This document shows positions 8,888 through 17,015 of a stretch of 64,000 nt of DNA, piece after piece (within the stretch, counting starts at the first letter, position 1; the number at the start of each line of letters is the position of its first letter). The notes below the pieces were generated by a model. That model was given only the letters and a program-made list of their open reading frames with translations. It was not told where the DNA came from and ran no database searches. Both the position numbers and the translations under genes were made by a program. The stretch comes from Anaerolineales bacterium (GTDB lineage: Bacteria > Chloroflexota > Anaerolineae > Aggregatilineales > UBA2796): NCBI GenBank assembly GCA_015075625.1, contig JABTTZ010000001.1, forward strand, positions 372,001-436,000, written 5' to 3'.

Positions 8888-9559
8888 TCAGCCTGAAGTG
8901 CGTGCCCGTCGCTGAGCGAAGCGAAGGACAGCCGCCAGTACGATCAGGGCACTGCCCAGTACGATCAGATACCAACCCACATCAACATTGGCAACAGTCT
9001 TAAACTGACCGATGACTCCCTCACCGAGGATTGGCGGGGTGAAAGGACGAATAGCGCTAGAAAGCGGCGCATAGGGATCGAGGTTCTGCCCATAGTGGTT
9101 CATCCAAAACGCTAGATCGGCAAGGTAAATGAAGGGGAACAGCAGGGCTGGTATAGTCAACAACCACGTCCAGCGCCGCCGCCAAAATGCCGCCACAATC
9201 AGTAGGATGATCATCACAACCATCCCCGGGATGGCGATGGAGCGTTCTAGCTGTGCAGCGTCATAGAGAGACTTCATGCCGATGTAATGGTTTAGCCCGT
9301 CAATTTCCCGAACTTCGTCCAGTTTGGGATCATCGTCTCCAGTGATATAGTTCACAAATACCCGCATCTGAAGCCCACCGGGGTATTGAGGTGCCTGCAA
9401 GATCAGTCCCCAGTAGGGGAAAGCAGTGGAGACGATCATCAACACTGCCGCGCTCAGGTACAGGACTGGTGGTAACCACTTTAGCCAATGACGGGAAGCG
9501 CCAGTAGTAGTATTCTGTGCAGCGCTTGAATTGGAGGAGGAAAGTATATTTGCAGCCAT
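8888..9559 (-). CDS. nosB: NosB-like multi-span membrane protein
   Basis: About 223 residues with four or five predicted membrane spans and no enzyme motif. It sits directly between nosZ and nosD, the position of nosB in clade II nos operons such as those of Wolinella-type bacteria. NosB proteins are poorly characterised membrane proteins thought to support NosZ function. I prefer the ATG at 9559, preceded by AGAGG at six bases, over the longer frame from 9589. A Ser/Asn-rich cytoplasmic tail (about 5-22) precedes the first span. The assignment is by position and topology; sequence identity to known NosB could not be tested. Confidence 0.7.
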   Translation of the reverse strand: MAANILSSSNSSAAQNTTTGASRHWLKWLPPVLYLSAAVLMIVSTAFPYWGLILQAPQYPGGLQMRVFVNYITGDDDPKLDEVREIDGLNHYIGMKSLYDAAQLERSIAIPGMVVMIILLIVAAFWRRRWTWLLTIPALLFPFIYLADLAFWMNHYGQNLDPYAPLSSAIRPFTPPILGEGVIGQFKTVANVDVGWYLIVLGSALIVLAAVLRFAQRRARTSG

Positions 9560-9643
9560 ATTGAACCTCTGTGATCTGGTTATGCGCATGATGAGGGGTA
9601 GTGGGGCAGTTATCCCACCCCACCATCCCTCAATGGCTGACCA

Positions 9644-11635
9644 TCACTCAGGCTTCACCATCATGTAACCCATCATTTCGAGATGGAGTGCTGAGCAGAA
9701 CTCAGTGCAGTAGAAGCTGAACACACCTGCGTGGGTCGCTTCAAACTCAAAGGTGATCGATTCTCCCGGCTCAATACTCAGGTTGATATTGTAGAAGGGG
9801 ATTGCAAAGCCGTGGGTAGCGTCACGGGCACGCTCCACATTGGTGATCGTCCAAGTAACATGATCGCCCACCTGAATCTCGACATGCTCAGGAGTCATGT
9901 GGCTGCGAACGGCGGTCATGCGCACAGTTACGTTCTTACCGTCGCGGGTTATACCTTCGGTGCCTTGGGTGACTGCTCTGGGATCAACCGTCTGGGTCGC
10001 CGGGTTCCAGCCTACTTCAGGGTAGACTTCCCACGCATTAAGCTTATCTGCTTTGATGATCTGGGCATAGTGTGGTTCTGCGCCGGTGATAGGCATATCG
10101 AATAGAATCTGAGTCTTGTCACCCGGCTGCGAAATGTCGATCAACTGTAGATTTTGGGGCAGCAGTGGGCCCGTGCTGAGGAAACGATCCACTGACCACT
10201 TGTTGAGCGCGACTAAAAAGCGCCCGTCAGGAGTTGCGGTATCGCCTTCAGCAGCGGCAAGATGCCCCACGTTGTACTGAACAGGGGTCTTATTGATCAG
10301 CTTCCAGCCATCCTGCGGACGATAACCTTCTGCGCCGATGCTCCAGCGTGCTACAGCGCTGTCCAAGAACAGACTGGTATAGGCATAGCCCTGATCGTCA
10401 TAAACGGTGTGCAGCGGTCCAAGTCCCAGTTCAACCTGAACCTCCATCACGCTTTCGAGCGACAGAACGGGTACTCCAAAAGCATCCTTCTCTGTGGGTC
10501 CAGCGGCGATAGCGGCCATCATCTTGGCGAAACTGTAGACGGTCACATGGGGGTCAAGTTTGCCACCGACGACGATGAAATCGCCTTTGGGGGTCACATC
10601 CGCGCCGTGAGGGCTGCGGGGTTCTGGGGCAAGGTATAGCAGTCCAGCTTCAATCGATTTTTCGAGGGGGATGACTTTAAAGCCTTTGACATCCACAACA
10701 CCACCTGCTTGGAAGACTGCCTCCGCAGCCTTCAGGTTGATCATATGCAGGTAGTCTACCGCGCCACGACTCACGCCCGCTTCAAAAGGAGGATTGCCTT
10801 TTTCGATACCGCCAGTCGCCATTTCCGCATTGAAAGAATTGCAGAACACCCAACCTTCGGAGACGGACTTGCCCGAATCGCACAAATCCTGCCAGTAGGG
10901 AGGAAGTTCCATGGCGAACGACTTGCTCATATCAATACGCCCAGTCTCGCGATCAAACTTCCAGAATGTGATCATCCCGCTGTAGGCATCTTTGTAGTTT
11001 TCGATGGGGGCGTAGGTTCCACCGAGGGGTAGACCATACTGACCACCCTCAACGATGTATTCAGTGTTGGGGGTGACAAAGGTGCCCCCATGATCGTTCA
11101 AGAAAGCGGGGTTGTGAACGATCTGTTTGGTCTCAAAGTCACGCAGGTCAATAACCGCAACGCGCCCATTGGCTTTATCACCAATGAACAGCCACTGACC
11201 ATCATATTCGCCGTTGGTTTCGCTCAGTGCCGGGTGATGGGTGTCACCCCAGCGGATTTCCTTACCATCGATGTTACCCTGATCAAGGATTTCATTCCCC
11301 GCCCCATACCCATAACCTTGCCACGATTCCGGGGTGAAAACGGAGATCAACCGCAGCAGGCGCATGGAGGGCATTCCAATCGCTAGCATCTGACCACCCT
11401 GACCAGCAGAAGCGAACATCACGTATTCATCCATCATACCGCTGGGGGTATAGGTCATCACCGCAGCACGCAGGTCGGCTTCGGTAAGACCACGCTGTGC
11501 CATAATGGACTGCCAATCAGTGGAACCATCTTGGGCGTTCGTGGTGATCATCTTCGGTGCTACTACTCCCAAAAGCAGCGCCACCATAATCACAACGATG
11601 AATAGAGATTTCAGTGAAAGCCGGAGTTTAATCAT
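9644..11635 (-). CDS. nosZ: Nitrous oxide reductase, Sec-exported clade II type
   Basis: The 663-residue enzyme reduces N2O to N2 outside the cytoplasmic membrane. The N-terminus (about 1-35) is a Sec signal peptide with no twin-arginine motif, a hallmark of clade II NosZ. A beta-propeller carries the CuZ ligands, with DHGGTF visible near residue 180. The C-terminal cupredoxin domain has the CuA motif CTEFCSALHLEMMGYM (C-x3-C-x3-H-x2-M) and an upstream HGF histidine. Length and domain order are normal and nothing is truncated. It heads the operon nosZ-nosB-nosD-nosF-nosY. A GAGAGG ribosome site lies ten bases before the ATG. Regulation by the adjacent Crp/Fnr proteins is likely (see the site at 11750). 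Confidence 0.97.
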   Translation of the reverse strand: MIKLRLSLKSLFIVVIMVALLLGVVAPKMITTNAQDGSTDWQSIMAQRGLTEADLRAAVMTYTPSGMMDEYVMFASAGQGGQMLAIGMPSMRLLRLISVFTPESWQGYGYGAGNEILDQGNIDGKEIRWGDTHHPALSETNGEYDGQWLFIGDKANGRVAVIDLRDFETKQIVHNPAFLNDHGGTFVTPNTEYIVEGGQYGLPLGGTYAPIENYKDAYSGMITFWKFDRETGRIDMSKSFAMELPPYWQDLCDSGKSVSEGWVFCNSFNAEMATGGIEKGNPPFEAGVSRGAVDYLHMINLKAAEAVFQAGGVVDVKGFKVIPLEKSIEAGLLYLAPEPRSPHGADVTPKGDFIVVGGKLDPHVTVYSFAKMMAAIAAGPTEKDAFGVPVLSLESVMEVQVELGLGPLHTVYDDQGYAYTSLFLDSAVARWSIGAEGYRPQDGWKLINKTPVQYNVGHLAAAEGDTATPDGRFLVALNKWSVDRFLSTGPLLPQNLQLIDISQPGDKTQILFDMPITGAEPHYAQIIKADKLNAWEVYPEVGWNPATQTVDPRAVTQGTEGITRDGKNVTVRMTAVRSHMTPEHVEIQVGDHVTWTITNVERARDATHGFAIPFYNINLSIEPGESITFEFEATHAGVFSFYCTEFCSALHLEMMGYMMVKPE

Positions 11636-11687
11636 TTTCTTTAGCCTCTCTTTTACCTATACCTAAATGGAAATGACGAGGAATCCG

Positions 11688-11742
11688 CCCCAGATCATGC
11701 CCAGCAAGCGATTTCTCAGTTCATCATGACACTGATCTGGGG
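11688..11742. repeat. Perfect 10-bp inverted repeat in the nosZ leader
   Basis: CCCCAGATCA at 11688-11697 pairs exactly with TGATCTGGGG at 11733-11742, leaving a 35-base loop. It lies between the CRP-like site and the nosZ start. No T-tract follows on the minus strand, so a simple intrinsic terminator is not supported. It may be a structured leader, an mRNA stabiliser, or two half-sites for a regulator. Confidence 0.6.
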
Positions 11743-11749
11743 TGGCGAA

Positions 11750-11765
11750 TGTGACTCAAGTCACA
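11750..11765. promoter_or_regulatory. CRP-type operator upstream of nosZ
   Basis: TGTGACTCAAGTCACA matches the textbook TGTGA-N6-TCACA CRP/FNR-family box exactly and is centred about 120 bases before the nosZ start. The neighbouring gene on the upstream side encodes a Crp/Fnr protein, so this is probably its or its paralogue's binding site. Confidence 0.7.
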
Positions 11766-11788
11766 TGGGTTTAAGGGGATGAAGAACT

Positions 11789-12487
11789 TCAGCGGGCTTC
11801 GTGCAGGGCGATTTGGCGCAGTTTATCGAGGTTATACAGGAGAATCAAGGTGCGGGTAACTTGGATCAATCCCTCAGCCTCAAACTTCCGAAAGGTACGA
11901 TAGACAACTTCGCGGGCAGTGCCGACCATATCAGCATATTCTTGTTGTGAGAGCAGGCGTTCAATGCCGATTCCCCCTTCGTAGGGTCGTCCTTCCGCCT
12001 CAGCCCGCGCTAGCAGCACCATCGCCAGACGCGAAGTCACATCACGAAAGGCGAGATCATGTACAAGGATGACGAATTGTTTAAGTTTATCGGTGATCAG
12101 GCGCAAAAAAAGCTCTTGGAAATCGGGCAGTTCGTCCAGCAGAACTCTCAGATTCCCCGGTGGCAGGAAGAGGACTTGTACAGGGGAAAGGGTGGTAGCA
12201 GCATAGGGACTGGGGGTATCTGTGGGCAGGGATTCCGCACCTAAGCACTGTCCCGGCACAAGCAGGGCCAATATCTGGCATTTGTCCTTTGAATGCCGGT
12301 AAAGCTTGACGTGCCCCCTCTGGAGTAGATATAGCCCTGTAGGTGGATCTTCCTGCTGATACAGATCAAGATGGGCTTCATAGCTCAGTTCCACTGCCTT
12401 TTCAGCAAGACAGCGCTGGGTGCGTGGGCTGAGCGCCTGAAGGAGAGGAATGGCTAAAAGCTGCTCTAGGCTCACCATCGGGGACAC
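11789..12487 (-). CDS. Crp/Fnr-family transcription regulator (proximal to nosZ)
   Basis: A 232-residue regulator: a cyclic-nucleotide-binding beta-roll (about 25-120), a dimerisation helix, and a C-terminal winged helix with the recognition region SQQEYADMVGTAREVVYRTF (about 175-195). The N-terminus shows no clustered cysteines of the FNR 4Fe-4S type, so it is more like the haem/NO-sensing or nucleotide-independent branches (DNR, Dnr-like) than FNR itself. It lies upstream of nosZ in the same direction, 150 bases away, with a perfect TGTGA-N6-TCACA box between them and another before its own start. Control of N2O respiration is the likely role. Confidence 0.85.
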   Translation of the reverse strand: MSPMVSLEQLLAIPLLQALSPRTQRCLAEKAVELSYEAHLDLYQQEDPPTGLYLLQRGHVKLYRHSKDKCQILALLVPGQCLGAESLPTDTPSPYAATTLSPVQVLFLPPGNLRVLLDELPDFQELFLRLITDKLKQFVILVHDLAFRDVTSRLAMVLLARAEAEGRPYEGGIGIERLLSQQEYADMVGTAREVVYRTFRKFEAEGLIQVTRTLILLYNLDKLRQIALHEAR

Positions 12488-12544
12488 ATTTCATCAACAT
12501 CAGGGCGATATGTAATCAGGGTAAGCCTTTTGGGATGAACAGAA

Positions 12545-12560
12545 TGTGACTTAAATCACG
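12545..12560. promoter_or_regulatory. CRP-type operator before the proximal Crp/Fnr gene
   Basis: TGTGACTTAAATCACG is one mismatch from TGTGA-N6-TCACA. It lies about 60 bases before the start at 12487 and overlaps the stop codon of the upstream Crp/Fnr gene, which suggests auto- or cross-regulation between the two regulators. Confidence 0.6.
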
Positions 12561-13275
12561 CCTCGTGAGGTAAGGGGCTTTTCTTCTGATCATCACAGGC
12601 ACAGGGAGGCATAAGCGCGTTGAGGTTGAGGATCGTAATATGACCCGGCTCGCTGTGGATGATGCCTTCCTTTTCCAAATGATTAAGGTGCCGTGTGACC
12701 ACTTCTCGCACGGTTCCTGAGAGTGCGGCCAGCCTCTCGTGGGTCAGTTCCACAGTTGGTTGGGGGGTGGAGCGGTTGGCATAGGTAAGCAGGCAGTCGT
12801 TGATGCGGTCGGGCACAGTCCATGCGCCTAATATCTCGCTCACTTTGGCGAGGTGCGTTAAGCGCTGACTGTAGATGTGCAGCAGCACTTTAACCAGTTG
12901 AGGTTTGCACACCTTCACTTGCTGAAGCCCGGATTCGGGGAGGAGAAAAAGGGTGACATGATCCAGTGCCTGCGCGGTAGCCGGGTTACTGTTCATATCA
13001 AAGAGGGGGCAGCTTCCAAAACACTTCCCTTGATCCATCACACACAGTCCCTGAATCCGTCCATTGAACGACTGTTTGATAATCTTGACTCGCCCCTCAA
13101 AGACGAACCAGAGCGAACCGGCTATCTCGCCCTCGGTGAAAATGACCTGACCGGGCATGTAACTCTGGCGCACCATTGATGACGCCAAAAGGGCTAACTG
13201 CTCCATTGGCATATCCCGAAAAGCCGGCAAGCTTCTTACCTCGGCAACCTTTACCGGGAAACGATCAAGTGCCAT
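12556..13275 (-). CDS. Crp/Fnr-family transcription regulator (distal)
   Basis: About 239 residues with the same cNMP-binding plus winged-helix layout as its neighbour; the recognition helix lies in LAALSGTVREVVTRHLNHLE. The sensory domain holds three cysteines close together (GLCVMDQGKCFGSCPLF), and the C-terminus ends in a PCACDD stretch. These could bind a metal or cluster, but that is speculative. The ATG at 13275 is preferred; the longer frame would need a TTG at 13311 without a ribosome site. The two regulators are diverged paralogues in tandem, read toward nosZ. Confidence 0.83.
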   Translation of the reverse strand: MALDRFPVKVAEVRSLPAFRDMPMEQLALLASSMVRQSYMPGQVIFTEGEIAGSLWFVFEGRVKIIKQSFNGRIQGLCVMDQGKCFGSCPLFDMNSNPATAQALDHVTLFLLPESGLQQVKVCKPQLVKVLLHIYSQRLTHLAKVSEILGAWTVPDRINDCLLTYANRSTPQPTVELTHERLAALSGTVREVVTRHLNHLEKEGIIHSEPGHITILNLNALMPPCACDDQKKSPLPHEA

Positions 13276-13371
13276 ATACTCCAAAATTTGTGCTCCGTTT
13301 GAATAGGTCAATTATACTGCCAAACACAGTTCAGAACAATCCGCTCGCAGAGGTCCTTGTCCACAGGGAGA

Positions 13372-13709
13372 CACCTGGCGCTATGATCCGCTGACGAACG
13401 GTTGGCGCGAGGTGACCCCGACGAACGCCGCGCCCGCACCGCGCTCGAATCCGTCCCTCGTGGCAGGGGGGGAGTCGTTTGGCTTTTTGGCGGGCGCGGC
13501 GGCGGTGGGGAGATCTGGCTGACTTATGGGCGTTTGACCCGCTGGCGGGCGAATGGCTAATCCATACTGGCGAGACTGCACCTCCCCTTCGCAGCAGCCA
13601 CGCTGCGATATGGGACGTCGCTCACGGGCAGATGATCCTTTTTGGCGGGGTGAACAAAAACGGGGATTTGAACGATCTGTGGGTCTATCGCCCGCCATCG
13701 GTGGAGTAG
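13372..13709 (+). pseudogene. Kelch-repeat protein remnant
   Basis: Two kelch-type repeat units are readable but in different frames. WRYDPLTNGWREVTPTNAAP with PAPRS appears from about 13372. After a slip in a G-rich run near 13470 come LWAFDPLAGEW, PPLRSSHAAIWD and MILFGGVNKNGDLNDLW, ending at the stop at 13709. Kelch proteins form secreted or cell-surface propellers. No start codon, signal peptide or remaining blades are present upstream, so this is the C-terminal debris of a longer gene. Confidence 0.7.
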
Positions 13710-13726
13710 TGTAGGGGCGCGGGCAA

Positions 13727-13765
13727 CAAAAAGCCCCCCCTCAGTCAGACCGATTGAGGGGGGGC
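13727..13765 (-). terminator. Intrinsic terminator of the hsp20 gene
   Basis: An 11-bp perfect stem (13733-13743 with 13755-13765) with an 11-base loop is followed on the minus strand by TTTTTG. It lies 30 bases beyond the hsp20 stop codon. On the plus strand it could also stop anything reading out of the kelch remnant, but no T-run follows there. Confidence 0.88.
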
Positions 13766-13794
13766 GGGGGGCGGGCTGTCCTCCCGCTGCGCGT

Positions 13795-14247
13795 TTAGAT
13801 GCGCTTGACCGTGATGCTCTTGGGTTTCACCGCTTCGGCTTTCGGCAGCGTCAGCGTGAGGACACCATTCTCAAAGGTCGCTTCGACCTTCTCCCCATCA
13901 ATGGGGGTGTTCACCGTCAGGGTGCGCTCAAATTTGCCCCACAACCGCTCTTGCAGCAGGTAGCTGTTCCCGTTGGCATTGCCATTCGTGCTTTGCTCGC
14001 CCTTCTTGAACTCGCCCCGGATGGTCAGTGTGTCGCCCTCTAGGGTGATCTGTAAGTCCTCTGGCTTCACACCGGGGACATCCGCCTTCAAGACAAGCGC
14101 TTCCGGCGTGCTGTAGGCATCCACTGGCAGCAGCCATGCCTGACGATTCTCACGGGTGCGACTAAACGCCTCGTTCATTACCTGATCCATCGCTTCACGC
14201 ATCGTGATCAAATCGCGGACAGGATTCCAACGTGTTACGGTAGCCAT
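13795..14247 (-). CDS. Small heat-shock protein, Hsp20/alpha-crystallin family
   Basis: A 150-residue ATP-independent chaperone that holds unfolding proteins. The alpha-crystallin domain spans roughly 45-140 and contains ADVPGVKPEDLQITLEGDTL and the family's A-x-x-x-n-GVL motif (ATFENGVLTLTLPK). The C-terminal IXI-like segment is ITVKRI. The N-terminus has the common VTRWNPVRDLITMREAMDQ form. A GGAGG ribosome site precedes the ATG. It is a stand-alone gene with its own terminator, divergent from hmgA. I see no CIRCE element. Confidence 0.95.
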   Translation of the reverse strand: MATVTRWNPVRDLITMREAMDQVMNEAFSRTRENRQAWLLPVDAYSTPEALVLKADVPGVKPEDLQITLEGDTLTIRGEFKKGEQSTNGNANGNSYLLQERLWGKFERTLTVNTPIDGEKVEATFENGVLTLTLPKAEAVKPKSITVKRI

Positions 14248-14461
14248 TGTTCAAGTACCTCCAACCAGTGTGTTTTTGTTTCTCAATACGGTCTCAAACC
14301 TATGCTTCTGATCATAAATCCCCTTCGTTAGAGGCACATAGACAGACCGTAAACGATAGATCAACATTTTGTAGGAGATGTATCAGCAGGCGAAAGTGGG
14401 TATAGTTTGGGCGATCTGCACAAGACAGGTATGGGTTCAACTTATTCTGTGGAGATGGTCT

Positions 14462-15646
14462 ATGTCCTATTATTACCGCCTCGGCGCGATCCCCCATAAG
14501 CGCCATACCCAATTCCGCAAGCCGGATGGAACACTTTATCACGAAGAACTGATGGGGATTCATGGCTTTAGCGGGATTCAATCGCTGCTCTATCACAACC
14601 GCCCGCCCACCGAAGTCCGCCATATGGAGATGGTCTGCAAGGTCGAAATCCCCTACGAGGATACCGACGCGCTCCGTCACCGTCACCTGCGCTCTGCGCC
14701 CACCCCCGCTGGCGGCGACGCCATCACCGCCCGCCTGCCGATGATGGGCAATCACGATCTGGTCATGTCGGTTGCCCGCCCCACCGAGGCAATGAGCTAC
14801 TGGTACAAACATGCGCAAGGCGATGATCTGCTGTTCATCCATGAGGGGACGGGCGTCCTTGAAACCCAGTTTGGCGTCTTGCATTACCGTCCGGGGGATT
14901 ATCTCGTCATTCCGACGGGCGTTTTGTGGCGCTTTGTCCCTGATGCGGGCGTGGAACAACGGATGCTTGTGGTTGAGGCGTTCGGGCATATCGAGCCGCC
15001 CCGCCGCTACATCAATGATTACGGGCAGTTCTTGGAACACGCCCCCTACTGCGAACGCGATCTGCGCCCGCCGGAAAAACTGCTCACCTTTGACGAGGTG
15101 GGCGAGTTTGAAGTGCAGGTGAAAACGCGGGGACAAATCACGCGGTTTATCTATGGGCATCACCCATTGGATGTGGTCGGGTGGGATGGGCATTTGTTCC
15201 CCTATGCTTTCAATATTGAGGATTTCGAGCCGATCACCGGTCGGGTTCACCAGCCGCCACCCGTCCACCAAACCTTTGACGGACCGGGCTTCGTCGTTTG
15301 TTCGTTTGTCCCACGCCTGTTCGATTACCACCCGCTCTCGATTCCCGCCCCTTACAATCACTCCAACGTCGATTCCGACGAGGTGCTGTACTATGTCGAT
15401 GGCGATTTTATGTCGCGGCGGGGAATTGAGCGGGCATCGTTCACCGTCCACCCCAACGGCATCCCCCATGGACCGCATCCGGGGACGTATGAGGGGTCAA
15501 TTGGCAAGACACGCACCGAAGAACTCGCCGTGATGGTCGACACCTTCCGTCCCTTGCAATTGACGCGCCACGCCCTTGGTATGGAAGATCACGCCTACGC
15601 CACCAGTTGGCTGCCGGAGCGCTACAAAAAAAACACCGAGGGGTAG
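14462..15646 (+). CDS. hmgA: Homogentisate 1,2-dioxygenase
   Basis: The 394-residue cupin enzyme opens the ring of homogentisate to maleylacetoacetate, the key step of phenylalanine/tyrosine breakdown. The likely iron ligands are His300, Glu307 and His336 (NHSNVDSDEVLYY and PNGIPHGPHPG), set in the conserved C-terminal part. The protein is shorter than the roughly 440-residue human type and belongs to the compact bacterial branch. I start it at the ATG 14462, behind GGAGATGG; the extra 28 residues of the longer frame are not typical. It is followed 350 bases later by phenylalanine hydroxylase in the same direction. 4-Hydroxyphenylpyruvate dioxygenase and the later hydrolases are not in the window. 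Confidence 0.93.
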   Translation: MSYYYRLGAIPHKRHTQFRKPDGTLYHEELMGIHGFSGIQSLLYHNRPPTEVRHMEMVCKVEIPYEDTDALRHRHLRSAPTPAGGDAITARLPMMGNHDLVMSVARPTEAMSYWYKHAQGDDLLFIHEGTGVLETQFGVLHYRPGDYLVIPTGVLWRFVPDAGVEQRMLVVEAFGHIEPPRRYINDYGQFLEHAPYCERDLRPPEKLLTFDEVGEFEVQVKTRGQITRFIYGHHPLDVVGWDGHLFPYAFNIEDFEPITGRVHQPPPVHQTFDGPGFVVCSFVPRLFDYHPLSIPAPYNHSNVDSDEVLYYVDGDFMSRRGIERASFTVHPNGIPHGPHPGTYEGSIGKTRTEELAVMVDTFRPLQLTRHALGMEDHAYATSWLPERYKKNTEG

Positions 15647-15996
15647 GCACATGGTCTGCGCCCGCCTCGTCGTCAATTATCCGCCCGCCGCTCAAGCAGC
15701 GGGCTAAGGCTGACCGCCCCGTTAGGGCTTAAAGACAAAGCGATGCCCCCCCCATGCTGGTCTGCTTTTCCAAGCCCCATAGGGGTGGTTATTCCTAGCA
15801 CGGCGGTTTTAGCCCCGCGCCTCCTCCGCTCCGTACCGCCAGTGAAAATTCATCAAAAATTTGGGATTCACCCGTGTGTTTTATGGGTTTGGTGCTATGA
15901 TCTTGTGCAAATTGACATTGCTTTCCGCAAAAAGAGTCGATCCATGTGTCGGTCTTGCTGCGTGAAAGACACCTTCCTTTCAGGAGACTTCCCCTT
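15647..15996. other. Intergenic region before phhA, no gene seen
   Basis: This 350-base stretch carries no credible reading frame. A perfect TTGACA (15912-15917) could be a -35 element for phhA, but no good -10 box lies 16-18 bases downstream. A TATGAT at 15895-15900 lacks a matching -35. No hairpin with a T-run is evident behind hmgA. Confidence 0.5.
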
Positions 15997-16725
15997 ATGG
16001 CGACCATCACCTTACAAAAACCCGTTTATACCGACGAAGATCACGAGACATGGGCAAAACTTTGCACTCGCCAAATCCCCCTTGTCAGCGAGCCTGCCTG
16101 CCGCCTCTTTCATGAGGGGTGGGCGGCGCTCAATCTTGATCTGACCCAACTGCCCGATCCCTTCACCGTCAGCGAACATATTCGAGCGACGACAGGCTGG
16201 ACGTTAGGCGATGCCCAAAATGGCTACCTCGGACCGACAGAATGGTTTGAACACCTTGCCGAACGGCGCTTCCCGGTGACGAATTACATTCGCCGTCCGC
16301 ACGAACTGGAGTTCACCCCTAATCCTGATTTGTTCCATGAATATTTTGGGCATCTCGCCTTTTTCATGAATCAGGAGTTTGCCGATATGGCGCAAACGTT
16401 TGGGAAGTTCTACCTGAACGCCCAAACAGATTACCAGCGGCTTGGCATTGCCCGTTTGTGGTGGTATACAACGGAGTTCGGGTTCATCCGCGAGGGCGGC
16501 GCGTTGAAAATCTATGGGGCGGGGCTGCTTAGTTCCCCCGGCGAACTGCTGCACAGCCTGAAGGCAGAGACCCCGAAAGTGCCATTTGATACCCGTATGG
16601 TGGCGGAAACCGCTGGGGCGGCATACAGTATGCACGAGAAATACTTCATCCTCGATGGTGAAGATCACCCCCTGCGCATCATGCGGGAGTTCGCTGAGAT
16701 GGAGGGAATCACCTTCCCCGCCTAG
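15997..16725 (+). CDS. phhA: Phenylalanine 4-monooxygenase
   Basis: A 242-residue pterin-dependent aromatic amino acid hydroxylase that converts phenylalanine to tyrosine. The iron-binding facial triad is visible as His114 and His119 (LFHEYFGHLAFF) and Glu160 (WYTTEFGF). It is the short, catalytic-domain-only bacterial form without an ACT regulatory domain. The ATG at 15997 follows AGGAG and gives the usual N-terminus. Its place after hmgA indicates a route phenylalanine, tyrosine, homogentisate, fumarylacetoacetate. The aminotransferase, HPPD and pterin-recycling genes must be elsewhere. Confidence 0.93.
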   Translation: MATITLQKPVYTDEDHETWAKLCTRQIPLVSEPACRLFHEGWAALNLDLTQLPDPFTVSEHIRATTGWTLGDAQNGYLGPTEWFEHLAERRFPVTNYIRRPHELEFTPNPDLFHEYFGHLAFFMNQEFADMAQTFGKFYLNAQTDYQRLGIARLWWYTTEFGFIREGGALKIYGAGLLSSPGELLHSLKAETPKVPFDTRMVAETAGAAYSMHEKYFILDGEDHPLRIMREFAEMEGITFPA

Positions 16726-17015
16726 CTGCCTTCCGGGGCTTGGGCGATGCCCTCCCTCCCTAGCCCCCTCGCCCGCAAGGCTGAGGGGGCGACAGTAGGG
16801 TGTACAGGCATTGGTTACCCTCATCCCTCTGCGATCCACTTTCGGTGTGTACCCGCTTCTTCCACATGCGGGCAAAGAGTGAATCGCGATTCGGAGGGGT
16901 AGACTGCTCCCATGCCCCACTCTGGGGGGTGTGAGGGGACGCCCCCACAGCACCTAAAAGGGGAGGAGGCATTCATACCCTGTCTGCCTGTGTATAGAGG
17001 AAGGCGGTAAGTTTT
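16726..17015. repeat. Intergenic G/C-run region with a hairpin
   Basis: Between phhA and the convergent propeller gene lies G/C-run-rich DNA with no gene. GCCCCCTC and GAGGGGGC (within about 16762-16793) form a stem around a short loop, but without a clear T-tract. It may serve as a shared terminator or be a decayed intergenic repeat. Confidence 0.45.

Noticed and set aside
11688-11742. Intrinsic terminator before nosZ
   Set aside because: The stem is perfect but the loop has 35 bases and no T-run follows in the direction of transcription, so I list it only as an inverted repeat.
14312-15478. A 388-residue frame opposite hmgA
   Set aside because: It lies entirely on the wrong strand of a clear gene, has an odd composition and no family features.
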